Origin: Desulfoscipio geothermicus DSM 3669
Lineage (GTDB): Bacteria > Bacillota > Desulfotomaculia > Desulfotomaculales > Desulfallaceae
NCBI RefSeq assembly: GCF_900115975.1
Contig: NZ_FOYM01000016.1
Coordinates: forward strand, 1 to 64,000
DNA length: 64,000 nucleotides
Reading direction: 5' to 3'
In this document: positions 30,888 to 38,225 of the stretch, in pieces
Position numbering within the stretch: position 1 is the first letter of the stretch
Layout of the letters: every line of letters starts with the position of its first letter
Made by a program: the position numbers and the translations under genes
Notes under the pieces: model-generated
What the model saw: only the letters and a program-made list of their open reading frames with translations
The model's database searches: none
What the model was told of the DNA's origin: nothing

Positions 30888-30903
30888 TTTTTTTTATAAT
30901 TAC

Positions 30904-30923
30904 AAATCAAAAAAAATTGATAT
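30904..30923. promoter_or_regulatory. Second ArsR-type site between arsR and arsM
   Basis: ATCAA...TTGAT arms separated by an A-run (30906-30921) share the ATCAA/TTGAT core of the operator at 30544-30563. It suggests separate control of arsM by the same repressor. Confidence 0.5.
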
Positions 30924-30938
30924 GAACGGAGGTAGAAA

Positions 30939-31763
30939 ATGAAAGAAAATATTCGGGAAGTAGTCAGGCAAAAATACGCCCGGGCCATTACCGGGAAAAG
31001 CAGTTGCTGCGGGGGGAACAGCTGCTGCGGGGGCGGCTCGGAGCAGGTTGACATGATTACGGGTGACCTGTACAGTGCCGGTGAAATTGACGGCCTGCCC
31101 CGGGATATGGTGGCGACTTCCTTTGGCTGCGGCAACCCCACGGCACTGGCTGAGCTGCGTCCCGGTGAAGTAGTGCTGGATTTGGGCAGCGGGGCGGGGT
31201 TGGACGTGCTGCTGTCGGCCCGCCGGGTCGGCCCTGGCGGCAAGGCTTACGGGCTGGACATGACCGGAGAAATGCTGGAACGGGCCAGAGCCAACCAGAA
31301 GCGGGCCGGAATCAACAATGTGGAATTTCTGCAGGGACATATCGAGTCCATACCCCTGCCTGGCGAGAGCGTGGATGTGATTATTTCCAATTGCGTCATA
31401 AACCTGTCCGCCGATAAAGACCGGGTTTTGAGGGAAGCGTACCGGGTATTGAAACCGGGCGGCAGGTTTGCAGTATCAGATATTGTACTTACAAGGGAAC
31501 TGCCTCTTAAAGTGCGGCAGGATTTGCTGGCCTGGGCCGGGTGTGTCGCGGGTGCTTTGCGGGAAGAGGAATACCGTGACAAGCTTGCTAGTGCCGGTTT
31601 CAAAGAAGTAGATGTGCAGGTGACCAGAGTTTATGATTTTAACAGCCCCGGGGCGGAGAATATTTTACCCGGTTTATCCGAGCCCGAGCTCCGCGAATTG
31701 AACGGTGCTGTTGTCAGTGCCTTCATACGCGCCCGAAAGCCGGTTATGAACCCGTCAACATGA
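30939..31763 (+). CDS. arsM: Arsenite S-adenosylmethionine methyltransferase ArsM
   Basis: 274 residues. SAM-binding motif [11 protein letters not shown] near residue 80. Three conserved catalytic cysteines are visible: Cys64 (SFGCGNP), Cys152 (SNCVINL) and Cys202 (AGCVAGAL), matching the As(III)-binding triad of ArsM enzymes. An extra N-terminal cluster [13 protein letters not shown] (residues 21-33) may also bind arsenic. The product converts As(III) to methylated arsenicals. GGAGG ribosome site. Downstream of arsR and convergent with a thioredoxin/permease operon; its 3' end lies in a perfect hairpin. Confidence 0.95.
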   Translation: MKENIREVVRQKYARAITGKSSCCGGNSCCGGGSEQVDMITGDLYSAGEIDGLPRDMVATSFGCGNPTALAELRPGEVVLDLGSGAGLDVLLSARRVGPGGKAYGLDMTGEMLERARANQKRAGINNVEFLQGHIESIPLPGESVDVIISNCVINLSADKDRVLREAYRVLKPGGRFAVSDIVLTRELPLKVRQDLLAWAGCVAGALREEEYRDKLASAGFKEVDVQVTRVYDFNSPGAENILPGLSEPELRELNGAVVSAFIRARKPVMNPST

Positions 31764-31778
31764 CGGGTTCATAACCGG
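31740..31778. terminator. Perfect 18-bp hairpin over the arsM stop
   Basis: Arms 31740-31757 and 31761-31778 are exact reverse complements around a 3-nt loop (ACA). The hairpin includes the last codons and stop of arsM. No T-run follows on either strand, so it is not a textbook terminator; it may protect mRNA ends or block convergent transcription. Confidence 0.6.
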
Positions 31779-31811
31779 GTACTCCCCCCGGCGGCACCTT
31801 ATGCTAAAAAG

Positions 31812-32135
31812 TTATTTCTGACAATCACAGCTGATATTGCCGGCAATAATTTCTTGCCAGTCTCCGATTACATCATGGGTCCAGCAGTCGTCTGCGCCTG
31901 CCGCTTCCCGCATAACCAGGGCCAGGATGTAAGCAAGTTCCTGTACTGTTGCTCCGGCTTCCAGCGCGCCTTTAAAATGCTTGAGCACGCAAGGTTTGGA
32001 CCTGGCTTTAATGGAAAGGGCAAAGCAGATAAATTGATATGTTTTTTCATCGATCATTCTTTTCTCTTGATATAAGGAGTCTATTTCGTCAAGTTTTTCG
32101 GCAAACTCCGGGAAGAATTCCGCCAGCATACGCAT
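31812..32135 (-). CDS. Carboxymuconolactone decarboxylase-family (AhpD-like) protein
   Basis: 107 residues with the all-helical CMD fold: KTYQFICFALSIKARSKPCVLKHFKGALEAGATVQELAYILAL. Only one Cys stands at the AhpD active-site position (KPCVLKH) rather than the usual CxxC, so peroxidase-partner activity is uncertain; a CDC lies at the C-terminus. Third gene of the permease-thioredoxin-CMD operon on the minus strand. A thiol-redox role with the neighbouring small thioredoxin is inference. Confidence 0.85.
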   Translation of the reverse strand: MRMLAEFFPEFAEKLDEIDSLYQEKRMIDEKTYQFICFALSIKARSKPCVLKHFKGALEAGATVQELAYILALVMREAAGADDCWTHDVIGDWQEIIAGNISCDCQK

Positions 32136-32161
32136 GGTTACAAAACCTCCTTAATATGCGG

Positions 32162-32404
32162 TTATTTTCGTTCCTGCTCGATGTATTTTTGCACTTCGCT
32201 TTTGCTTAAAACCTTGCCGGTTGATTTGATCTTGCCGTTGATTATCAAACCCGGCGTCAGCATGATCCCGTGGGCGGCAATTTCTTTGATGCCGGTTATT
32301 TTTTTGACCTCGGCGACAATGCCTGTTTCAGCTAAAACTTCCCGCACGGTTTTTTCCAGGGTATGGCACTTAGGGCATCCGGGTCCCAATACTTTGATTT
32401 CCAC
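32162..32404 (-). CDS. Small thioredoxin-like redox-active disulfide protein
   Basis: 80 residues of the TM0996/MTH895 family: MEIKVLGPGCPKCHTLEKTV with a CPKC active site at residues 10-13 and the cis-Pro loop LTPGLIINGK. Proteins of this type often accompany PF03773-type permeases. It may hand electrons to, or reduce the cargo of, the neighbouring permease. Gap of 35 nt from the permease. Confidence 0.92.
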   Translation of the reverse strand: MEIKVLGPGCPKCHTLEKTVREVLAETGIVAEVKKITGIKEIAAHGIMLTPGLIINGKIKSTGKVLSKSEVQKYIEQERK

Positions 32405-32439
32405 AAGTATACACCTTCCTTCTCGGTTTACTTAATCAA

Positions 32440-33612
32440 TTAACTTACTATTGAGCCGAAAATGAATCCCGACAGAGTGGACATGACAACTACCAGTGAA
32501 ATATATATTAATGTTTTTTGGGTACCCATGATGGTTTTAATTGTAATCATGCTGGGCAGGCTGAGCGCCGGCCCGGCCAACAGCAATGCAAGCGCCGGTC
32601 CCTTGCCCATGCCGCTGCCGATTAATCCTTGCAAAATGGGCACTTCAGTCAAGGTGGCAAAGTACATGAATGCTCCAAGGACGGAGGCTATCAGGTTGGC
32701 ACTTAAAGAATTGCCGCCCACCAAACCGGATACATATGAACTGGGTATTATACCGGCGTCCAAGCCGGGTCTGCCCATTAAAAATCCTGCCGCCAGAACC
32801 CCGGCCAGCAATAAAGGAAAGATTTGCTTTACGAAACTCCAGGTGGAATCCGTCCACATGACAAGCTCTTCTTTATTAAACCACAGCTTGACGATAACAC
32901 CCAGTATAACCAGGAATAAAGCTGCAATATACCAGTGTACTTCGTAAACCGCGTTAAAAAATCCTACCGGCTGAGATGGTTTGCCCCAGGCTGCGAAGAT
33001 TAAAAATAATATCATGGTTCCAAAAAAGATTGCGTACTGCGGGAGCGTTCGGCTGTTTTCGTCGGCATCAGGCAAATCCAGGGCGGTTTTTTCTTTCTCT
33101 TTTTCTTCCTTTAAAAATAGAAAATGCATGATCAAGCCGATGATTATGGAGAAAAAAACTGCTCCCACAGCCCGGGCCGCACCCAGGTCGGGGCCCAGTA
33201 TCCTGGCTGTTAGAATAATGGCCAAAATATTTATGGCCGGTCCTGAATACAGAAACGCCGTTGCGGGGCCGATGCCGGCGCCGCGAGTATAAATGCCCGC
33301 GAACAGCGGCAGGACAGTACAGGAACAGACGGCCAGGACGCTGCCTGACACCGAGGCCACGCCGTAGGATAATATTTTGTTCGCGCCTGTACCGAAATAT
33401 TTCAAAACAGATGCCTGTGATATAAATACTGCTATGGCTCCGGCAATGAAAAATGCCGGTATAAGACAGGCCAGCACGTGCTGCTGCGCGTAATCCTGGA
33501 GCATGAAGAACGCTTCAAGAATGGCCGACTGCACTCTTTGATTGCCGAGGGGCAGATAAAAGGCGGTTAAAAAAACCGCCACTATGATGGCCAGTTTTTT
33601 TCTTTCACTCAC
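32440..33612 (-). CDS. PF03773-type permease, probably ArsP-like
   Basis: 390 residues from the GTG at 33612, eight to ten membrane helices in two similar halves, with a hydrophilic mid-loop (EEKEKEKTALDLPDADE). The first half has the family motif AVCSCTVLPLFAGIYTRG; the second has FATLTEVPILQGL and GPALSLPS. In Campylobacter, ArsP of this family exports trivalent methylarsenicals; arsM next door makes that function plausible here, but other substrates are possible. The GTG overlaps the stop of a truncated arsR frame, suggesting translational coupling; the frame is open to 33690. Confidence 0.85.
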   Translation of the reverse strand: MSERKKLAIIVAVFLTAFYLPLGNQRVQSAILEAFFMLQDYAQQHVLACLIPAFFIAGAIAVFISQASVLKYFGTGANKILSYGVASVSGSVLAVCSCTVLPLFAGIYTRGAGIGPATAFLYSGPAINILAIILTARILGPDLGAARAVGAVFFSIIIGLIMHFLFLKEEKEKEKTALDLPDADENSRTLPQYAIFFGTMILFLIFAAWGKPSQPVGFFNAVYEVHWYIAALFLVILGVIVKLWFNKEELVMWTDSTWSFVKQIFPLLLAGVLAAGFLMGRPGLDAGIIPSSYVSGLVGGNSLSANLIASVLGAFMYFATLTEVPILQGLIGSGMGKGPALALLLAGPALSLPSMITIKTIMGTQKTLIYISLVVVMSTLSGFIFGSIVS

Positions 33613-33721
33613 AACTATCAGCTTCTTTCTCAGAAGGTATAAACCGGGTGTTGCTTTTCGACCGGCTTTGTTGCCGCGTACCGTCTGCAAGTGCTTTTAA
33701 AATTTCTAAGTTATTTTTAAT
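33605..33721 (-). pseudogene. Stump of a second arsR, 5' end only
   Basis: A 38-codon frame starts with ATT (33721-33719), 7 nt after an excellent AAGGAGG. It reads xKNNLEILKALADGTR, the N-terminus of ArsR repressors, then loses homology at CAACAAAGCCGG, where a CAACACCCGG piece resembling repeat B is present. The frame ends in TGA (33607-33605) overlapping the permease GTG. The original start was probably ATG. It may survive as a leader peptide that couples translation to the permease. Confidence 0.65.
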
Positions 33722-33734
33722 TTAAACACCTCCT

Positions 33735-33762
33735 TATATAAACATATTTAAATTTGCTTATA
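33735..33762. promoter_or_regulatory. ArsR/SmtB-type operator upstream of the permease operon
   Basis: ATATAAACATATTTAAATTTGCTTATAT is an imperfect inverted repeat resembling the 12-2-12 sites of ArsR/SmtB repressors, and differs from the operator at 30544-30563. It probably belonged to the now-truncated second arsR. Confidence 0.55.
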
Positions 33763-33952
33763 TAATAAGACTGTATGTTTCTGTCTGTCAATAGAAAATT
33801 TAAAATTGCTGGCGTAAATTCCACACGGAAAAAAGCTCTTTGTTTTTAGTTTTTTAGCAGGATTTGGTTATTGGTCGTAGAAATAATAAAACGTAATGGC
33901 ATCTGCAAATTAATCATATGATTGAACTTTGTCTCGCAGGGAGGAGTAGAGC

Positions 33953-34369
33953 GTGGCTCCGGATTGGACTGGCGGTAATCTGGTGCATTTCCCCGGCAAG
34001 GGGGAAGCTGGCGATATGATGGACGATAATACTATTCTGGTGCAGCGCACCGTGCGTTCCGGCCAGTCGATAAGGTTTGACGGCAACGTGGTTGTTTTGG
34101 GAGATGTTAATCCCGGCGGGGAGGTGGTGGCGACCGGCAATGTGGTGGTGATGGGCAATTTGCGCGGCGTGGTGCACGCCGGCGCCGGCGGAAATGAAAA
34201 GGCGGCGGTATATGCTTTTCGCATGCAGCCCACCCAGTTGCGTATCGCCAATCATATAACCCGCGCTCCGGACGGGGAGGAGCCCGGTTCGCCCGTTCCC
34301 GAAATTGCCAGAATAAAAGATGGGATGGTGATTATCGAGGCCTTTATACCAGGTCCGGAACGTCAGTAA
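33953..34369 (+). CDS. minC: Septum site-determining protein MinC, C-terminal domain only
   Basis: 138 residues. From about residue 27 it is the right-handed beta-helix C-domain of MinC (TVRSGQSIRFDGNVVVLGDV, GGEVVATGNVVVMGNLRG, AFRMQPTQLRIA). MinC is usually about 220 residues, with an N-terminal domain that disrupts FtsZ; here only about 25 unrelated residues precede the C-domain. GTG follows GGGAGGAG, and no frame upstream encodes the missing domain. The C-domain can dimerise and bind MinD and FtsZ tails, so it may still act, but division inhibition may rely on another factor. First of minC-minD-minE. Confidence 0.9.
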   Translation: MAPDWTGGNLVHFPGKGEAGDMMDDNTILVQRTVRSGQSIRFDGNVVVLGDVNPGGEVVATGNVVVMGNLRGVVHAGAGGNEKAAVYAFRMQPTQLRIANHITRAPDGEEPGSPVPEIARIKDGMVIIEAFIPGPERQ

Positions 34370-34417
34370 TGACTTTAACGCCAATGTAAAAGCATAATAA
34401 GGGAGGAAATAAATCTT

Positions 34418-35212
34418 ATGGGAGAAGTGATTGTTGTTACTTCCGGCAAGGGAGGGGTGGGTAAAACCACCACCACCGCCAACCTGGGCGCCGGTTTGGC
34501 CTCGTTGGGAAGTCGGGTGTGCTTGATTGACGCTGACATCGGCCTGCGCAACCTGGATGTGGTCATGGGCCTGGAAAACCGCATCGTTTATGATTTGGTG
34601 GATGTCACCAGCGGTAACTGCCATTTCCGGAAAGCTCTGATCAAGGATAAGCGCTTTGAAAACCTGTTTTTGTTGCCGGCCGCCCAGACCAAGGACAAGA
34701 CCGCGGTCAGTCCCGAGCAGATGAAAACTCTCTGTGAGGAAATAAAGGACGAGTTTGATTATGTAATCGTTGATTGCCCGGCCGGTATTGAGCAGGGGTT
34801 CCGCAATGCCATAGCCGGGGCGAACCAGGCGGTGGTGGTTACCACCCCGGAAGTGTCGGCGGTGCGGGACGCGGACCGGATCATCGGCCTCTTGGAAAAG
34901 GAAGACCTGCGGGAGCCCAAATTGGTAATTAACCGGATGCGTTTTCAAATGGTTAAACACGGGGACATGATGAGTATTGACGATATTATTGAGATTCTGG
35001 CCGTGGACCTGTTGGGAGTGGTGCCTGAAGACGAGCTGGTGGTGGTGAGTACCAACCGGGGCGAAATGGTGGTAATGAACAACGCTTCGCGTTCCGGGCA
35101 GGCTTATCGTAATATTGTGCGCAGGATTAAGGGTGAAGAGGTGCCCATGATGGATCTTGAGGAAAACAGCGGTCTTTTTAACAGGTTACGCCGGATGATC
35201 GGCCTGAAGTAA
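34418..35212 (+). CDS. minD: Septum site-determining ATPase MinD
   Basis: 264 residues with the deviant Walker A GKGGVGKTTTT near residue 9, DADIGLRNLDVVMGL, DCPAGIE and a C-terminal amphipathic membrane-targeting helix (GLFNRLRRMIGLK). It binds the membrane as an ATP dimer and recruits MinC and MinE. GGGAGG site upstream. Confidence 0.97.
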   Translation: MGEVIVVTSGKGGVGKTTTTANLGAGLASLGSRVCLIDADIGLRNLDVVMGLENRIVYDLVDVTSGNCHFRKALIKDKRFENLFLLPAAQTKDKTAVSPEQMKTLCEEIKDEFDYVIVDCPAGIEQGFRNAIAGANQAVVVTTPEVSAVRDADRIIGLLEKEDLREPKLVINRMRFQMVKHGDMMSIDDIIEILAVDLLGVVPEDELVVVSTNRGEMVVMNNASRSGQAYRNIVRRIKGEEVPMMDLEENSGLFNRLRRMIGLK

Positions 35213-35233
35213 AAAAAGAAGGGAGGAGGCGCT

Positions 35234-35515
35234 GTGCTGGATTTTATCAACCGCATTTTCGGCCGGGAAAACCATTCCAGCAGGAACGTGGCCAAGGAAA
35301 GATTGCGCCTGGTGCTGGTGCATGATCGCGCCGGTGTTTCACCGGAACTGCTGCAGGCTTTGAAGGCCGAATTGATTCAAGTTATTTCCAATTACATGGA
35401 AATTGATGAGCAAGCCCTGGAAGTTTCGCTGGACAGCAGTGAAAACCAGGTGGCGCTGGTGGCCAACATACCGGTAAAGAGGATGAAAAGAAGGTTTCAA
35501 ACCGAAAGCGCGTAA
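35234..35515 (+). CDS. minE: Cell division topological specificity factor MinE
   Basis: 93 residues: N-terminal membrane/MinD-contact segment (MLDFINRIFG, KERLRLVLVHDRAGVSPE) and the C-terminal beta-sheet dimer domain ending in NQVALVANIPVKRMKRR. MinE with MinD gives pole-to-pole oscillation, so this organism has MinE rather than relying only on DivIVA. GTG start after GGGAGGAGG. Confidence 0.93.
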   Translation: MLDFINRIFGRENHSSRNVAKERLRLVLVHDRAGVSPELLQALKAELIQVISNYMEIDEQALEVSLDSSENQVALVANIPVKRMKRRFQTESA

Positions 35516-35645
35516 TGGTTGAAAACATGCTCATAAGGATAAGTCCGGTAAATTATGTTACCGGCTTTTTTTGTTTTGACGCCTGTTATATAATTGAATA
35601 CGTGGCGCGTATTTTACTTAAATCAATTAACCGCAAGGCAAGGCG

Positions 35646-36848
35646 GTGGTTTTTTTGGGAACCAGACGACTTTTCAAAAACCTTGATTTTACCTTGATCG
35701 GGGTTACCGGGGTAATCATCATGTTCGGCCTGGTAATCATCGGCAGTGCCAGCACCGACTACGGGTGGTGGATGCGTCTCGGGCTGGATATTGACAAGCT
35801 GCAGGAGGCCAATATTCTGCAGCGTTTGCTGTGGATGAAAAAAGAATATGTTTTCAAACAGGCTGTCTGGGCCTTGCTTGGTGCCGGAGTTGCCGCAGCG
35901 GTTGTTTATATCCCCTACGAAGATTGGCGTAAATACACCAGGCACTTGTATGTTATAAACCTACTCATGCTCGGGGCGGTGCTGGTGTTGGGACATACGG
36001 CCATGGGGGCGCAGCGCTGGATTAACATCGGGCCGTTTGTATTTCAACCGTCGGAGTTCGCCAAGTTGATTATCATTATCACCCTGGCCGATTTTCTGGC
36101 CAAAAGGGAAGGAAGACTCCGCAATTTCAAGGAATTGTTGCCCACCTTCATTTTTGTGGGGGTGCCCTTGATATTTATTTTGATGCAGCCCGACCTGGGC
36201 ACTTCCCTGGTATTTATAGCCATTTTGTTCGGCATGCTGTTTACCGCCAGTTCCAAGCCCTGGCTGGTTTCCGGTCTTTTTGGCGCGGGAGTGGCCGGGG
36301 CGGTCGGCCTGGTCTGGGCGCACCTCAAATTCGGCACCTGGATTCCCCTGCACGATTACCAGTTGAAAAGACTTACCATATTTCTGGACCCCTGGTCGGA
36401 TATCCAGGGGGCCGGCTACCACGTTATTCAGTCTCAAATAGCCATTGGTTCCAGCGGTTTATGGGGCAAGGGGCTGATGCGCGGGACCCAGAGCTTTCTG
36501 GAATTTTTGCCTATCAGGCATACGGACTTTATTTTCTCCGTACTGGCTGAAGAGACAGGCTTTCTGGGTGCCACCCTGATGTTGGTTTTATTTGGTATAT
36601 TTTTATACCGGGGCGTGCGGATTGCCATAGAATCCAAGGATACATTCGGCACGCTGCTGGCGGTGGGGGTGGTGAGCATGTTTACCTTCCACATACTGGT
36701 CAATGTGGGTATGACCATTGCCATCATGCCCATAACCGGCCTGCCGTTACCCCTGTTCAGTTACGGGGGCAGCAGCATGATCACCAACATGGCCGCCATA
36801 GGCGTACTGCTCAATATTTACCTGCGCAGGCAAAAGATAATTTTTTAG
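35646..36848 (+). CDS. rodA: SEDS-family glycan polymerase RodA
   Basis: 400 residues, about ten membrane helices. SEDS hallmarks include GAQRWINIGPFVFQPSEFAKL, LMQPDLGTSLV, GLWGKGLMRGTQSFLEFLPIRHTDFIFSVLAEE and LPLPLFSYGGSSM. It polymerises lipid II together with PBP2 (mrdA, 27683-30520). The GTG start is inferred from the family N-terminus; the ribosome site (AAGGCAAGG) is weak. Its stop is followed directly by family A repeats. FtsW/SpoVE cannot be fully excluded but context favours RodA. Confidence 0.93.
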   Translation: MVFLGTRRLFKNLDFTLIGVTGVIIMFGLVIIGSASTDYGWWMRLGLDIDKLQEANILQRLLWMKKEYVFKQAVWALLGAGVAAAVVYIPYEDWRKYTRHLYVINLLMLGAVLVLGHTAMGAQRWINIGPFVFQPSEFAKLIIIITLADFLAKREGRLRNFKELLPTFIFVGVPLIFILMQPDLGTSLVFIAILFGMLFTASSKPWLVSGLFGAGVAGAVGLVWAHLKFGTWIPLHDYQLKRLTIFLDPWSDIQGAGYHVIQSQIAIGSSGLWGKGLMRGTQSFLEFLPIRHTDFIFSVLAEETGFLGATLMLVLFGIFLYRGVRIAIESKDTFGTLLAVGVVSMFTFHILVNVGMTIAIMPITGLPLPLFSYGGSSMITNMAAIGVLLNIYLRRQKIIF

Positions 36849-36851
36849 AAT

Positions 36852-36907
36852 AAAAAGGGGACAGGCTACTTTTTCGTTTTTTGAAAAAGTTGCCTGTCCC
36901 CTTTTTA
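36852..36907. repeat. Family A short palindrome A4
   Basis: AAAAAGGGGACAGGC, a T5CG-T6G-A5 central hairpin, then GCCTGTCCCCTTTTT. It starts 3 nt after the rodA stop. A partial second copy of the central hairpin (36911-36938) leads into the long element R2. Confidence 0.8.
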
Positions 36908-36947
36908 TTCTCTTTTTCGTTTTTTGAAAAAGTTGCCCAGGTACCGT

Positions 36948-37299
36948 AAAAGGGGACAGACTTTCATGTCGCTGTTGCGACACCATCAGAGGGTGAAAAG
37001 CGTGCAGGTCGGGTTGTTCCCCGCTGCGCTTGCAAATCTCCGCGTCGACGGGACTAAGGTTCGCTTCGGGCCGAATTTGGCGGTCCTGCATATTGCGCAG
37101 AACGGGTAGTTATACTGAGTCATTTATTAACAATAGCTTTCTCTTTTCAAACTATGCCAGTGGTTTCTGCGCGATTCGTCCCGCCAATTCGGCAGCCTCA
37201 GCTTCACCAAGTCCCGTTACCGACGCTCCGATACATCACTTGCGGGGAACAACCCGCCCCGCACCCAATATACCTTTTACAGCCTGTCCCCTTTTTTTT
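36948..37299 (+). repeat. Long palindromic repeat, copy R2 (complete)
   Basis: Bounded by AAAAGGGGACAG on the left and CTGTCCCC plus a T-run on the right, so the ends are those of the short family A palindromes. Inside is the same about 320-bp imperfect palindrome as R1 (1-336), in opposite orientation, with GGGTTGTTCCCCGC in one arm (37010-37023) and its inverse in the other. A 6-bp hairpin near the left end (36967-36982) differs from R1 by a compensated base pair. No transposase gene is inside. Confidence 0.85.
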
Positions 37300-37369
37300 G
37301 CATGTATCAGCGGCGTATCTTTTACAAATTATAACTTTGATGATAATTTAAGATTTTATGGAGGCCTAT

Positions 37370-38020
37370 ATGGGTAAAGAAAATACCGTGCGCCAGGTAG
37401 CGAAAAAAGAATACAACTGGTACGGATCCGTCGGGGTGCCGGTGGGGGTGTATAATGTCAATGTACTGGCTCGGGTGGAGAGCATTCGCCCGCAGCTTTT
37501 GGAAAATTCGGTGTTGCGGGTGGGTGTGTTGGTGCGCCTGTTTGTTATATTGCCGAAAAACGGTGTGGAACCGGACCATGACCTGGCCTGCAAGAAAATT
37601 ACCAAGGACATAGATACTACCTTTTTTGTGCAGCTACGGCGTGTGCAGGATTTTGAGAACATAGTTTCCATTCATCACCGGATCAGCGTGGATAAAGTGA
37701 GTGTCCGCATGGGGCGCGTATCCGTGGTGGGGACCCTCGGGTTGGATGTGACATACCTGGGCTATGTAATCCTGGAAGGTATGGTAAGTGAATTCCCAAG
37801 GAATACCCCGGTGCGGGGGGCCGCCGTGCATGTAAAGGAATTGGACGGCGGGGAGGTGCTGCATTCCACGACCACGGATAAAAACGGTCAGTATGTTTTT
37901 AATGAAATCGATCCGGGCACCTACCGGGTGATCGTGGAAGCCGAGGGTTACGAAGGAGGTGAGGATGTGGCGGTAGTGATGCTGCATGATGAGGTTAATT
38001 TTATTCTGCACCGGACATAA
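37370..38020 (+). CDS. SPOCS-like plus CnaB/carboxypeptidase-regulatory-like domain protein
   Basis: 216 residues, no signal peptide. Residues about 5-135 resemble the SPOCS (DUF3794) domain of spore-assembly proteins, with YNVNVLARVESIRPQLLENSVLRVGVLVRL and VDKVSVRMGRVSVVGTLGLDVTY. Residues about 140-215 are a beta-sandwich of the carboxypeptidase-regulatory/CnaB type (VRGAAVHVKEL, TTTDKNGQYVFNEIDPGTYRVIVEAEGY). A coat or spore-envelope role is suggested by the first domain and by spoIVFAB next to it; neither is proof. ATG 37370 follows GGAGG. Single gene between repeat R2 and spoIVFA. Confidence 0.6.
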   Translation: MGKENTVRQVAKKEYNWYGSVGVPVGVYNVNVLARVESIRPQLLENSVLRVGVLVRLFVILPKNGVEPDHDLACKKITKDIDTTFFVQLRRVQDFENIVSIHHRISVDKVSVRMGRVSVVGTLGLDVTYLGYVILEGMVSEFPRNTPVRGAAVHVKELDGGEVLHSTTTDKNGQYVFNEIDPGTYRVIVEAEGYEGGEDVAVVMLHDEVNFILHRT

Positions 38021-38225
38021 GCTTGTCATATTTGTCCACCCCCTGAAATATATATAGCATAGCGACATGAAAGCCGATGAAAGCCGCGTGGGATTTGTGC
38101 ATGAAGACAAGCATAGCCCGCGCGCTTTTATATCATAACATTACTATAATTCCGGTGCGGTCAAGTAATTTGGCGATTGCGCACCGGATGCAGCAGCCAA
38201 AATGCTTTTTTGGGGGGGAAGTATC

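Noticed and set aside
38021-38225. Possible sigma-E promoter (TCATATT and an AT-rich -10) before spoIVFA
   Set aside because: The -35-like part is good but no convincing CATACA-type -10 is found at the right spacing; not listed as a feature.
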